NCBI GenBank assembly: GCA_030560485.1
Contig: JAKTTS010000165.1
Location: 1 to 28,480 of the forward strand
Length of the DNA: 28,480 nucleotides
Origin: Ascoidea tarda (nom. inval.)
Lineage: Eukaryota > Ascomycota > Saccharomycetes > Ascoideales > Ascoideaceae
Reading direction: 5' to 3'
This document shows, one piece after another, positions 1-9,011 of the stretch (position 1 is the stretch's first letter; each line of letters opens with the position of its first letter). The notes below the pieces were generated by a model that saw only the letters and a program-made list of their open reading frames with translations, was not told the DNA's origin and did no database searches. The position numbers and the translations under genes are program-made.

Positions 1-97
1 ATAACAATAATAATAAAAAAAAAATTAGCTACCAAATCGATTTCTGATTGATATTATAAATAGTAAATTGTTCTTCTTTTTATTATTCCAATTGAAA

Positions 98-1531
98 ATG
101 AATTATTGTCTTATCACCCTAATTTTGCTTATTTTATCTATTCACCTATCATTTGCAGATTCACAATTAACCAACTCAATTAATTCAGATTATCAAAAAT
201 TCAACTCAACTTCCAACTCAAATGTAGCTGTTTATTGGGGCCAACATTCAGCTGCTTATTCCACTGATGTCTATGACAACTCGATTGACACTCGTAGCTT
301 ATCCTTCTACTGTTCTCAACAATCAATTGATATAATCATCTTGTCCTTTGTCTCAAATTTTCCTGGAACAGACTATAATCCCAAAATCAGACTATCCTCT
401 TTTGAATATTCAAACACCATCAATAATCCTAATAGCTCTAAGAACCCTGAAAGCGCTAAGAGCCCTAATGGTCTCAACTCAAATCTTGTTATTTCCCAAA
501 ACACTAATGACCCCCAATATATTAACCTTTCAAAAAAAATATTCGAAAACGACATAGCCAATGATATCAGAACTTGTCAGCAAAAGTTCAACAAAAAAAT
601 TTTACTATCTTTAGGCGGTGAAGCTGGCACTTATGGTTTTAAAGATGAGAACGAATCCGAAGAATTTGGCGATATCCTATGGAAAATGTTTGGCGATTAT
701 AATGAAGAAACAACTAGCCTCATGACAAATAACCCAAACCAAAAAAATAAAGATAAAAATAGAAACAGAAATAAAAACAAAATTCCATCCTATCAACTTA
801 AAAATAAATATCCAAGACCTTTTGGAAACGTTTCAATCGATGGTTTTGATTTTGATATCGAAAATGGTCAATCAACAGGTTATGCATCACTAGCAAACAG
901 TCTTCGGAAAAATTTCAAAACCTCAAAAAAAACCTATTATTTATCCGCAGCTCCTGAATGTCCCTATTCTGATAACGTTTTACAGGATTTAATTGAAAAA
1001 ACAAAACTAGATTTCATTTTTATTCAATTTTATAATAACCTTCAAAACTGCAATGCGGATACAAAAAAATTCAACTGGGATACATGGCTTGAATATGCAA
1101 AGACAATTTCTCCAAATAAAGACGTTAAATTGTTTCTTGGATTACCAGCTTCACACGACTCTGCTTCAAATGGCTATATAGATGATTACAGTCTTCTTTA
1201 CAAAGTGATCACAGATTCACAGGCTTCAGAGCATTTTGGTGGTGTTATGTTGTGGGAAGCGTCCGATGGGTTTATGAATCATGACATCAATAAAGAACCT
1301 TATATCAATGTCGTTAAATCAATTTTAGATGAGGAATTCAGAATGAAAAGAAGGTTATGGGCAATACAAACCGAATTTATAATGGATATAAGAACAATAA
1401 ATCAGCCACCAGTTCCTAATTCTGCCCTATTCAAACCAAGAAACATCTATAACTATATATCATTTTATCAAAACTGCCTTTTAGTTATCTTTATATATCT
1501 ATTTTTCTGTGTAGGCTTTTCTCTTTTGTAA
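98..1531 (+). CDS. CTS1: Secreted GH18 endochitinase, Cts1-like
   Basis: Predicted 477-residue glycoside hydrolase family 18 chitinase, which would hydrolyse cell-wall chitin, probably at cell separation. I start at the ATG at 98 because it opens a clear signal peptide (MNYCLITLILLILSIHLSFA). The barrel carries the strand-3 motif LLSLGG near residue 170 and the catalytic DGFDFDIE at residues 248-255, with Glu255 the expected acid/base. YYLSAAPECPY, FIQFYNN and LFLGLPAS follow in family order. Two Asn/Ser/Lys-rich insertions (about residues 100-140 and 205-235) enlarge loops. Unlike S. cerevisiae Cts1, there is no Ser/Thr-rich stretch or chitin-binding domain after the barrel. Instead the protein ends in a hydrophobic tail (LLVIFIYLFFCVGFSLL), which could be a GPI-attachment signal or a membrane anchor. 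No CTG codon. Family call is firm; orthology to CTS1 rather than another GH18 paralogue is less sure. Confidence 0.88.
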   Translation: MNYCLITLILLILSIHLSFADSQLTNSINSDYQKFNSTSNSNVAVYWGQHSAAYSTDVYDNSIDTRSLSFYCSQQSIDIIILSFVSNFPGTDYNPKIRLSSFEYSNTINNPNSSKNPESAKSPNGLNSNLVISQNTNDPQYINLSKKIFENDIANDIRTCQQKFNKKILLSLGGEAGTYGFKDENESEEFGDILWKMFGDYNEETTSLMTNNPNQKNKDKNRNRNKNKIPSYQLKNKYPRPFGNVSIDGFDFDIENGQSTGYASLANSLRKNFKTSKKTYYLSAAPECPYSDNVLQDLIEKTKLDFIFIQFYNNLQNCNADTKKFNWDTWLEYAKTISPNKDVKLFLGLPASHDSASNGYIDDYSLLYKVITDSQASEHFGGVMLWEASDGFMNHDINKEPYINVVKSILDEEFRMKRRLWAIQTEFIMDIRTINQPPVPNSALFKPRNIYNYISFYQNCLLVIFIYLFFCVGFSLL

Positions 1532-1807
1532 CAAAACATGGTGGTTTTCTTAATTCCCTAATTTTTTGTTTGTTTCTATTTAAAAATTTATATTAAATTT
1601 TAAATGCTGGATTTAAACTTTTCATTTCTCATCAACTTTATATAGATTTTAATGTTAAGAATCTTACAACTAATGTAATAAAAATATTACCAATTAGGAT
1701 CAAATATTGTATAAAATACATTGATTAAACATTACAATTAATAATAAAAGAATTTAAGAATTATACCAATTGGATTAATATATGAAAAAATATAATAGAT
1801 AACTTTT

Positions 1808-2531
1808 TTAAAATTGTAAAGCTTGACCTTTTTGTTTTTTATCACCACCCAATTCAAAATGCTTGCAACGTTTTAAAGCTAATTGAGATTTAGCTTTGCA
1901 GACAAGACATTCTAAACGTAAAACAACTTTTTTAGTGGTTTTAGCTTTTTTGTGGAAAACTGGTTTTGTTTGACCACCGTAACCAGCTTGTTTACGATCA
2001 TAACGACGTTTACCTTGAGCAAACAATGAAGCTTTACCAGCTTTATATTGAGTAACTTTGTGCTGTGTGTGCTTACGGCATTCTTTGGCCTTACAGTAGG
2101 TCTTTCTAGTTTTTGGAATATTAACTATATTTAACATGGTTTTATTAGTATCAGGACCTTAAACGTGCAATTCAGTGATAATTGAATTTAACTGAAAAAA
2201 ATTCTCAAAAATATAATTAAAAATAGTAATTCATTAGAGTTATTTATTGAACTGATAATACAAGACAATTGATTTTCTGTTCATGGTTACGTTGTGACAT
2301 ATGTCATTTAAAATTGTGTATCTATCGTTGATTCTTTTGAAAGTTTCAAATCGATAATTCTAAAAAATCAAGTCTATTTTCTTTTTTTCTTTATGGTTTC
2401 TAAATGTGATGATTTAAAAAACTCTGGATGGTGGTGAAAACTGACAATACAATTCACTGATATGATTAATAAACTGAGGCTGACTATTTTTTTTGTATTG
2501 ATTAAACTGAAATCATTTAAAACATACCCAT
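1808..2531 (-). CDS. RPL42: Ribosomal protein eL42, spliced: exons 2528-2531 and 1808-2124
   Basis: Large-subunit ribosomal protein eL42 at the E site, 106 residues after splicing, the usual yeast length. Exon 1 is only ATGG (2531-2528), followed by GTATGT at 2527-2522. Exon 2 starts at 2124 after TATAG, and joining gives [12 protein letters not shown], matching the conserved N terminus. An unspliced reading from the ATG at 2137 would start MLNIVNIPK, which is wrong for the family. Zinc-ligand cysteines are Cys12, Cys17, Cys74 and Cys77. Residue 56 in GGQTKP is proline, the form linked in yeasts to cycloheximide sensitivity (glutamine gives resistance), so a sensitive ribosome is inferred. 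Stop is TAA and there is no CTG codon. It converges with the chitinase gene across 276 bp. Confidence 0.95.
2125..2527 (-). other. RPL42: Intron of the eL42 gene (403 nt)
   Basis: The donor GTATGT lies at 2527-2522. The branch site TACTAAT lies at 2150-2144, one base from the yeast consensus TACTAAC. The first AG after it (2126-2125) is the acceptor, about 20 nt beyond the branch adenosine. A long intron after a few codons is typical of yeast ribosomal protein genes. I looked for an intronic snoRNA on the sense strand and saw none with both boxes and a closing stem. Confidence 0.93.
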
Positions 2532-2913
2532 CTTGAAATATAATTTATGTCACTTCTGATATATCGTTATGGTATATACAATTCAGTTGGAACTTGAAGA
2601 TAAATTATATTGCTTTGATATTCCACTTTACAAATTCAGTGAACCAGCTGAAAGTGAAGCGGATATGATTACATACTACGGATTTTGTGCCGGATTACAC
2701 CGGAAATCTCGTGTAAAAGCAAAAATCATAGAAATATGCATTCAATAATTGGGAGCGATGCTCTTCAAAAAGTACAAGCAAACCTCAAAGCAACTGCCTC
2801 GTGTTTGTAAATAGGGCTTATAAAATACCAAAGCCCTGAATGGCTTGATAAGAAAACAAACTTATCTTTTGCTAATAAGAAATGTATCAAATTCTAGTAA
2901 TTATAATTTACCA
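2532..2913. other. Intergenic region: eL42 promoter and DHR1 3' flank
   Basis: This 382-bp stretch should hold the eL42 promoter (minus strand) and the 3' end of the helicase transcript. I see no ORF with family features. A 7-bp inverted repeat, AGGGCTT at 2813-2819 and AAGCCCT at 2831-2837, flanks an AT-rich 11-nt spacer. TAGGGC resembles half of a Tbf1-type ribosomal-protein promoter site, but that is only a suggestion. No tRNA boxes were seen. Confidence 0.5.
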
Positions 2914-5900
2914 TCATACTGCTGTCCACACACCATTGATTCTCTCTTGAGTGACTTTCACCACAGGCAAGTCCCATCCTACTCCACCACTGCCAATCGC
3001 AGCTCCAAACCGTGGAACAACGTAACATGTTCTTTCGTTCATATTGTTTTCAGAGTACTTTGGTTCGTATGGAGGACCCAAAGGCTTTGAATAGGTGACT
3101 AAGCTGCTTAATTTACCTATATTAGTCAAAGCTTTTCCATCTATGTCACATAGCACACTGATTCTCTTTTTTCTATTTCTATTGTCCTCCAAAGAGGATT
3201 TGGACGATGATAAATTCACTGTTTGGTAAACTAAGTAGGGAGGTGGTAGTTCTCCGCAGTTCATTAATAAACTGCTTGGGTGAATATAAACGTAAGCATT
3301 GTCATCAGAATCAAATTTCGTAGAAAATAGCGTCTTATAAGGAATACTCATTATTCGACTTTTGTTTGTAAATTGAACATCAGAAGATGCTAAATCACCT
3401 CTAATGGCAATTTGATCGATAAAACCGGCTGTAATCATTTGTTTCAAAGCATTGATCTGTTTTTTGCTTGGTGGACTCAACTTGAATTCCTTTGAATATT
3501 CTGATTGAATAGTAACAGCAATATCTTCTTTTGATGTGATTGATTTAACAATATACAATAGCTGTTTCCGTAGTTTACTTATTTCTTCCATGGTTTTTTC
3601 TCTTAGAAAATGTCTTTTGAAAAACTCTTTTTTTTCTAGTTTTGAAACATGGTCAGAAGCACAAACTGCTGTCAATAACTTGAAAACATCAGAATTTTGA
3701 TCATACTTGCAAAACAATTTTTGTGATTTGTAATATTGGGTTCTCAATTGATTATCAGGTCTCTCACCAAAAGTCTCGTCAAAATCAATTTTATCATCAT
3801 CACTATTGTTGTAATCCTTATTTCGGTTTAAAAATGATAGTTCCTGCTCTTTAAAAAAAGGGCTTCCTGTGGTTAATCCACTAACAATTGCCACGATAAA
3901 CGGCATGCAGTCCAATTGATTTGAAAGAATTAACATTTTTGCAAATCTGGGACTAATAGGGAATAAACTCATTTTCTTCCCTAATTCGGTTATCATCCCT
4001 TGATTATCTATGGCTCCTAGATATTTTAATAGTTGTTCAGCCTTAAATAATGATTTGTGAGAGATTGGGCTGGGAAAAGGAAAATTTAAAATATTATCAA
4101 TTCCCATACTTTTCATTTGAAGAATAGTGCTAACAGCTGGCATCCTTAAAATTTCGGGTTTGGAAAACTGTTCAAATTCGCTTTCAAAAAGAGCTGATGA
4201 ATACAATCGATAACAATGTCCTGGCCCAGTTCTGCCAGCTCTACCAGATCTTTGATCAGCACTGGCTTTACTTATGAATCCAACTTCGTAGCTTGTTACA
4301 TCGTTTTCCTCATTGTACTTGAGCTGCTTTTCTCTACCACAATCAACCACATATTTTATATTTGGTATAGTAATGGACGTTTCAGCAATGTTAGTAGCAA
4401 CGATACAGACTCTGGATCCTTCTGGGGGATCCATGAAAACTTGCATTTGTTGGGCTGTTGGAAGAAGAGAATATAACGGCAAGACATGAATTGGATCACT
4501 AACTGTTTGGTCACTTTCCAAACTTTCTTCAAAACCTTCTTCATCTTCCTCCTCATAATCATCATTAAACTCTTCATCTTCAATCTCTAAAATTTTTTTG
4601 TAGTTATTTCTTGTCACTCCAAAATCAATTTCTTCAACTTCAATGTTAGTATATTTAGAACTGACCCTTACTTCAGGAAAATCTTTTCCACCTTTATTTT
4701 TTTTACTAGCTTGTGTGTTATTCTGATCTTTTGGAAATGGAAATTCTTTTCTTAAACGTTTTACCATATCATGGATCTCTTGTTGACCAGTAAGAAATAT
4801 TAATATTCCACCTTTAGGTAATTTTCGATGGATTTTGCAAACTTTTCTGAATGTTTCATCTAAATAGTTAAACGCAGTTCTTTTATTAAAATGAACAGCC
4901 ACAGGATAAGTTCTAGAATCAACATTGAAAGTAGGAGGGGGGGTTTTAAATAGCTTTTTGTTTTCAGTGAAATCTGAGACTCTTAAAGTGGCAGACATAA
5001 TAATCAATTTTAAAGGCTGGAAACTATTAGGATCATTGACATACTTTTTTCTTCTCAACTTGATTACTCTACTAAGCATTCCAATTAAAATGTCGGTATT
5101 GATATTTCTTTCATGAGCTTCGTCAATTATTATGGCCGAATATTTTGTCAATAAAAAATCTGACATCATTTCTCTTAGCAAAACACCATCAGTCATAAAT
5201 TTTATTTTTGTGGAATCAGAAACTTTAGAATCAAAACGAATTTGATAGCCAACCAATTTACCATTTTCAGAGCCTAACTCTGCTGCAACTCTTTTTGACA
5301 TAGAAACAGTAGCAACACGTCTTGGTTGAGTAATTCCTATCATTCCTTTGAGCGTATAGCCTGATTCATATAAAAATTGTGGTAATTGAGTAGTCTTTCC
5401 AGAACCTGTCGATCCAGATATGACAACACAGTCACTGTTATTGATTTTTTCCATGATTTCGAATTCATTTTCATAAACAGGTAAAATTTCCCTTATTTTC
5501 TGAATCTCAGGATCTCTATCTATTGTAAAATACTTGGCTTTTTGATACTTTAGTTCTGGTGGCTCTTCTTCTTTTTCATGAATAGCGTTGTTTTCATCAT
5601 CGGATGAATCTAAGTCATTGCCATTTTGGTGTTGAAGACTTTTCAAAACTGAAGAATCAATCTCAGGCAATTGTTCAATATTGGTTGACTTGGGTTTATT
5701 CATTGAATCAACAAACTCTTTAAATTGAGTTTTTGCATCCATATTGTATATATGGTTATTTTCTTTTTTCTCATTATCACTTTGACTGTCACTATCATCG
5801 TCATTGTCACTGTCACTATCGCTGTCACTACCGTTATTACTATTCTCAACATTACTGTTATTATCCTCAATTCTCGTTATGTTCTCTTCCTCTTCACCAG

Positions 5901-6564
5901 ACAGAGCGCATTCAGCATCAGAGTCAAGCTCAACATTGGTCTCACTATCACTGTCATGATCATCTTCTTGATCAATCTCGACATTTTTTTCCAATCTTTC
6001 TCTCCATGTTTTCTTTGGAGCTTTTAAACCTTTTGCTATTGCAGGTAAGTTTTTGAAACCAAAGGAGCCATTAACTGGTCTGAAATCAACAAATGATGAT
6101 TTTGGTTGATCACTTTCTTCTAAATTTGGTTCGGTTAAGTCTGAAATAGAAGTTTTCAATGCTCTTTTTTTGGCATTTCTTCTTTTGTTTCTTCTTTTTC
6201 TAGCATTTTCTAGCTTGTTTTCCTCAGCATCGGAGCTATCTTGGTTATTGTTTTTTTCTGAAGTTTCTTGCAATTTTTCCAATTCATTTTGTTGTACAGC
6301 TAACTTTTCAAGCAATTTTTTGGATTCGGCTTTGTGTAACTGATGTTGAACATATTTTTCAAATCTTTTTTTTTTCTTTGATGATATTTTAGCTTTCTTG
6401 ATATCCTCTCTAATTTGTTTTTTCAATTTTTTGGTGGCCTTCTTGTTGCTAGGAATGTCAGAATTGTCGCTTTTTTCTTTTAAAATTTTGGTTGTCTTGA
6501 TTTCCAAATGTTCTTGAGAAACTTCTGCTATCTTTCTTTTTTTATTTGCTTTGTCTTTAGCCAT
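2914..6564 (-). CDS. ECM16: DEAH-box RNA helicase Dhr1/Ecm16 (18S rRNA maturation)
   Basis: 1216-residue nucleolar DEAH helicase; the S. cerevisiae orthologue displaces U3 snoRNA from pre-18S rRNA in the small-subunit processome. The N terminus is Lys-rich (KKRKIAE, then a KKKKRFEKYVQHQL block), followed by an acidic Asp/Ser tract around residues 205-275. Helicase motifs appear in order: GSTGSGKTTQ (motif I, about 380), DEAHERN (motif II, about 480), SATLR (motif III, about 522) and QRSGRAGRTGPGH (motif VI, about 770). The ratchet and OB-fold C-terminal regions are present, for example ILRMPAVSTILQMKSMGI and ERTCYVVPRFG. The end, GVWTAV, is shorter than my memory of the S. cerevisiae tail. 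Stop is TGA. One CTG codon (5902-5904) lies in the acidic linker. It is divergent from SAS2 across 269 bp. Confidence 0.95.
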   Translation of the reverse strand: MAKDKANKKRKIAEVSQEHLEIKTTKILKEKSDNSDIPSNKKATKKLKKQIREDIKKAKISSKKKKRFEKYVQHQLHKAESKKLLEKLAVQQNELEKLQETSEKNNNQDSSDAEENKLENARKRRNKRRNAKKRALKTSISDLTEPNLEESDQPKSSFVDFRPVNGSFGFKNLPAIAKGLKAPKKTWRERLEKNVEIDQEDDHDSDSETNVELDSDAECALSGEEEENITRIEDNNSNVENSNNGSDSDSDSDNDDDSDSQSDNEKKENNHIYNMDAKTQFKEFVDSMNKPKSTNIEQLPEIDSSVLKSLQHQNGNDLDSSDDENNAIHEKEEEPPELKYQKAKYFTIDRDPEIQKIREILPVYENEFEIMEKINNSDCVVISGSTGSGKTTQLPQFLYESGYTLKGMIGITQPRRVATVSMSKRVAAELGSENGKLVGYQIRFDSKVSDSTKIKFMTDGVLLREMMSDFLLTKYSAIIIDEAHERNINTDILIGMLSRVIKLRRKKYVNDPNSFQPLKLIIMSATLRVSDFTENKKLFKTPPPTFNVDSRTYPVAVHFNKRTAFNYLDETFRKVCKIHRKLPKGGILIFLTGQQEIHDMVKRLRKEFPFPKDQNNTQASKKNKGGKDFPEVRVSSKYTNIEVEEIDFGVTRNNYKKILEIEDEEFNDDYEEEDEEGFEESLESDQTVSDPIHVLPLYSLLPTAQQMQVFMDPPEGSRVCIVATNIAETSITIPNIKYVVDCGREKQLKYNEENDVTSYEVGFISKASADQRSGRAGRTGPGHCYRLYSSALFESEFEQFSKPEILRMPAVSTILQMKSMGIDNILNFPFPSPISHKSLFKAEQLLKYLGAIDNQGMITELGKKMSLFPISPRFAKMLILSNQLDCMPFIVAIVSGLTTGSPFFKEQELSFLNRNKDYNNSDDDKIDFDETFGERPDNQLRTQYYKSQKLFCKYDQNSDVFKLLTAVCASDHVSKLEKKEFFKRHFLREKTMEEISKLRKQLLYIVKSITSKEDIAVTIQSEYSKEFKLSPPSKKQINALKQMITAGFIDQIAIRGDLASSDVQFTNKSRIMSIPYKTLFSTKFDSDDNAYVYIHPSSLLMNCGELPPPYLVYQTVNLSSSKSSLEDNRNRKKRISVLCDIDGKALTNIGKLSSLVTYSKPLGPPYEPKYSENNMNERTCYVVPRFGAAIGSGGVGWDLPVVKVTQERINGVWTAV

Positions 6565-6833
6565 TCTGAAAAATATTTCTTCTGGTTTGCCATATCTTTT
6601 TGATGATTTGAAAGGTCAAAAAAAAGTGAAGTGAAAATTATATTTTTCGTCTGCATGAGCATGCATACCCAAACCCAAAAGTACGGATACCATCTTTCTA
6701 GAAAATATTGAAAAACAGGTTGTGTTTATTAATTTTGTGTGAGAAATCCAGGTGAAAAATATTGTCACAATCGCACAAATTACAAGGTAGTTCTTTTGGT
6801 GCCCAAAATTTAATGATGTTAGAGATATAAATA
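6565..6833. promoter_or_regulatory. Divergent promoter between DHR1/ECM16 and SAS2
   Basis: This 269-bp spacer must hold both start regions because the genes diverge. It contains A-rich runs (GTCAAAAAAAAGTGAAGTGAAAATT near 6615-6640 in outline) and the self-overlapping motif GCATGAGCATGC near 6653. I could not find a strict PAC or RRPE ribosome-biogenesis element, so specific factors are not assigned. Confidence 0.55.
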
Positions 6834-7946
6834 ATGCCTCAGAAAGAAACAGAGGAAGAAGAGGAAGACTTGTATGGAGTTCTACATCATAGAAACATAA
6901 AAGAAGTTGTTTTTGGAGAATTACAATTTGATACATGGTATGGTTGCTCAATGTATTTTGCAAAGGACAAAAAAACGTTGGGGTATAAATATTCCCAACC
7001 ATCTAATGGTAGTGTCAAAACTGGTAAAAAGAAAGATGGTTCATCTGATAGCAGCAGCAGTAATCCCCCTAGTGATGACATTTTTGCTGAAGAAGAGGAA
7101 GATGTTGAAGTTGTTGATAGCAGTTTTAATACCAGTGAGACGGAAGATCATCCTAAAGGAACTCTGAATGGGGCTAATGGCAAACCAGACAGTTTTTGGC
7201 TAAATACCTTATATGTTTGTGACTACTGTTTTAAATACACTGATGAGCATGAGGCATTAAAAAAGCATCGCGAGTACTGCTTGTATAAAGAGAGATTGCC
7301 TGGGAAAATCAAATATAAAGATGATGTGAAGAATTTTACGATACGGAAAGTGCGAGGTTCAAGACACCCATTGTTCTGTCAGTGTCTCTCGTTATTTGGA
7401 AAACTATTTTTGGACACGAAATCAATATTTTTTCATGTGGAGAATTTCGAATTTTATGTAGTATATGGGAAGGTTGAAGATGGTTTAAAACCGATGGGAT
7501 TCTTCTCAAAGGAGTTGTTATCGTGGGAAGAGAATAATTTGGCATGTATATGTGTGTTTCCACCATATCAAAGACACAAACTTGGGACGTTATTGATATC
7601 ATTTTCATACGAGTTATCTAAATTCCAAGGGCTAATAACTGGGCCAGAATTGCCGCTAAGTTCATTTGGAAAGATTGGATATCTTAGATATTGGTCAAGT
7701 GTTCTTGTTTATGAATTACTCAGAGGGAGATTTTCTGGTATCGACGAAGTGACTATTGATGAGCTATCAAGATTTACAGGAATAAGGGGCGACGATATAT
7801 TAACGACGCTACAATATTTAAAGTGTCTTGTTAGAAAGGAAAACAGAAGACTTTTTATAATGAAGGGGAATATTGCTAAATGGGCAAAGGAGAACAATTT
7901 CAAATTTGAATCAGTATTGAACAAAGATAATTTGATTTTGGAATAA
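6834..7946 (+). CDS. SAS2: MYST-family histone acetyltransferase Sas2
   Basis: 370-residue MYST acetyltransferase, orthologous to Sas2, the catalytic subunit of the SAS complex that acetylates histone H4 Lys16 and limits silent chromatin. The N-terminal DLYGVLHHRN and FDTWYGCSMYF blocks match Sas2 rather than Esa1 or Sas3. The zinc finger ligands are Cys129, Cys132, His145 and Cys149. The MYST autoacetylation lysine is Lys190 (LFGKLFLD), the active-site cysteine Cys238 (LACIC) and the general-base glutamate Glu272 (GPELPLS). A Ser/acidic insertion lies between residues about 55 and 120. The acetyl-CoA loop reads Q246-R-H-K-L-G251, so lysine sits where the usual QxxGxG has its first glycine. 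One CTG codon (7164-7166) lies in the insertion. The ATG follows an in-frame TAA closely, which fixes the start. Confidence 0.92.
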   Translation: MPQKETEEEEEDLYGVLHHRNIKEVVFGELQFDTWYGCSMYFAKDKKTLGYKYSQPSNGSVKTGKKKDGSSDSSSSNPPSDDIFAEEEEDVEVVDSSFNTSETEDHPKGTLNGANGKPDSFWLNTLYVCDYCFKYTDEHEALKKHREYCLYKERLPGKIKYKDDVKNFTIRKVRGSRHPLFCQCLSLFGKLFLDTKSIFFHVENFEFYVVYGKVEDGLKPMGFFSKELLSWEENNLACICVFPPYQRHKLGTLLISFSYELSKFQGLITGPELPLSSFGKIGYLRYWSSVLVYELLRGRFSGIDEVTIDELSRFTGIRGDDILTTLQYLKCLVRKENRRLFIMKGNIAKWAKENNFKFESVLNKDNLILE

Positions 7947-8088
7947 TGCGAATATATTATTAGTTGATTATTTTTTATTTTTTATTTTTTATTTTTTTTT
8001 TAATTCTTTAGTTCTTTAGTTTATTAGTTAATTAGTTTTTCAGTTTTTTTAGTGTTTTATTGTTTAAGTATATATGAAAAATATAGGT

Positions 8089-8131
8089 GTATATTAGATC
8101 AGATTAGATTAGATTAAATTAGACTAGATCA
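8089..8131. repeat. Short GATTA-type tandem repeat
   Basis: Imperfect units of AGATTA/AGACTA/AGATCA run through about 8089-8131, just inside or beyond the 3' end of the orphan membrane ORF. It is a simple low-complexity repeat of probable slippage origin and I assign no function. Confidence 0.5.
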
Positions 8132-8615
8132 ATAGGGTCGTTATTCCAACCATAATACCAATTAATATTAAACTGCTTTGACCTATTTCCATAGCAAAGT
8201 TATTATCAGGTTTTTGGGTGACTTTTGAGAAGATGGATGAGTCCTTAGGATGGTTGTGGGATATAGTGTTGAAGCTGAACAATTTGTTCAAATTGTATAT
8301 AAAGTGGGTTTTAAAGTGGCTGCTGAGCGATGTAAGATTATTTTGACAGGTTTCGTTGTAGATAAGAAGATTTTTAGTAATCGCGAGGATAAGTAGGGTT
8401 GTGAACAAGTAGAATAATATTTGCCTGATATGAAAAGGGAAAACAGTTTTGTTAGATATCATGTTTGTAGCAACGTAATGTGTGTGTAGATAAAAGAACG
8501 AAAAGAGAGTATGAACAGTTGTTGATGAGTTATGGATAGGTTGTGGTTGAGAGTATATTGAACCATCGATGCTCTCATGTTGAGGTTCCTGATTGCTCTG
8601 TGTAAAATGAGACAC
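8124..8615 (-). CDS. Unrecognised small membrane protein with two predicted helices
   Basis: I do not recognise this 163-residue reading frame. It could start at the ATG at 8615 or, perhaps better, at the internal ATG at 8462, giving 112 residues and placing the first hydrophobic segment near the N terminus. Two hydrophobic segments stand out: FHIRQILFYLFTTLLILAIT after residue 60, and SSLILIGIMVGITTLLI, which ends exactly at the stop like a tail anchor. Between them is a polar Asn/His/Ser/Lys-rich loop of about 65 residues. The region upstream of Met52 is Gln/His/Ser-rich and may be non-coding. No CTG codon. It lies between the 3' ends of SAS2 and the ammonium transporter. It is not like Dlt1, the membrane protein next to SAS2 in S. 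cerevisiae. It could be a chance ORF; the C-terminal helix is the best argument for a gene. Confidence 0.45.
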   Translation of the reverse strand: MSHFTQSNQEPQHESIDGSIYSQPQPIHNSSTTVHTLFSFFYLHTHYVATNMISNKTVFPFHIRQILFYLFTTLLILAITKNLLIYNETCQNNLTSLSSHFKTHFIYNLNKLFSFNTISHNHPKDSSIFSKVTQKPDNNFAMEIGQSSLILIGIMVGITTLLI

Positions 8616-9011
8616 AATCTAACTTTAACGAGGGCTTTAATGTGGGCTTTAATGAGGACTACTTTATTATGGCAGGTTTTTTCAAACTTGACGCATGTTC
8701 GATTCGCGGAAAGAGCAAGGAAAATGTAGAAATTATATTAATTAGGTCTTCATATATAAGGGAAGATGAATTTTGAATAAGCGATAGTATAAAAAAGGAA
8801 AAGAAAAGGAAGGAGAGATTAAAGAAAAGGAAGAAAAGCTGATATTAAAATAGAATTGAATTAATTAAATTGATTTTAAAATGAAATAAGAAAAACAAAA
8901 AAAAAAGAAAGAATAAAGAAAAAAAACATAAAAATATACATCAAATAACAATCAATCAACAAAATAGCCATATAGTCATGTAATCATTTATTTTGGTGAA
9001 TAATTAATGAA
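8616..9011. other. Intergenic region 3' of the ammonium transporter
   Basis: This stretch holds the presumed promoter of the orphan ORF and the 3' flank of the transporter gene. From about 8770 to 8930 the plus strand is purine-rich (runs of GGAAAAGAAAAGGAAGG type). I see no gene, tRNA or long repeat. A GTTCGATTC string at 8697-8705 resembles a Pol III B box but has no tRNA fold. Confidence 0.5.

Noticed and set aside
1808-2137. 109-residue single-exon reading of eL42
   Set aside because: It begins MLNIVNIPK inside the intron. Splicing from ATGG at 2531 restores the family N terminus and the usual 106 residues.
2406-2483. Possible C/D snoRNA on the plus strand, antisense to the eL42 intron (GTGATGA at 2406, several CTGA)
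   Set aside because: There is no convincing closing stem, too many alternative CTGA boxes, and it would lie on the strand opposite to the intron.
8690-8712. GTTCGATTC string like a Pol III B box
   Set aside because: Flanking bases do not form a T-stem and no A box lies at tRNA distance. The same holds for GTTCGAGT near 12557.
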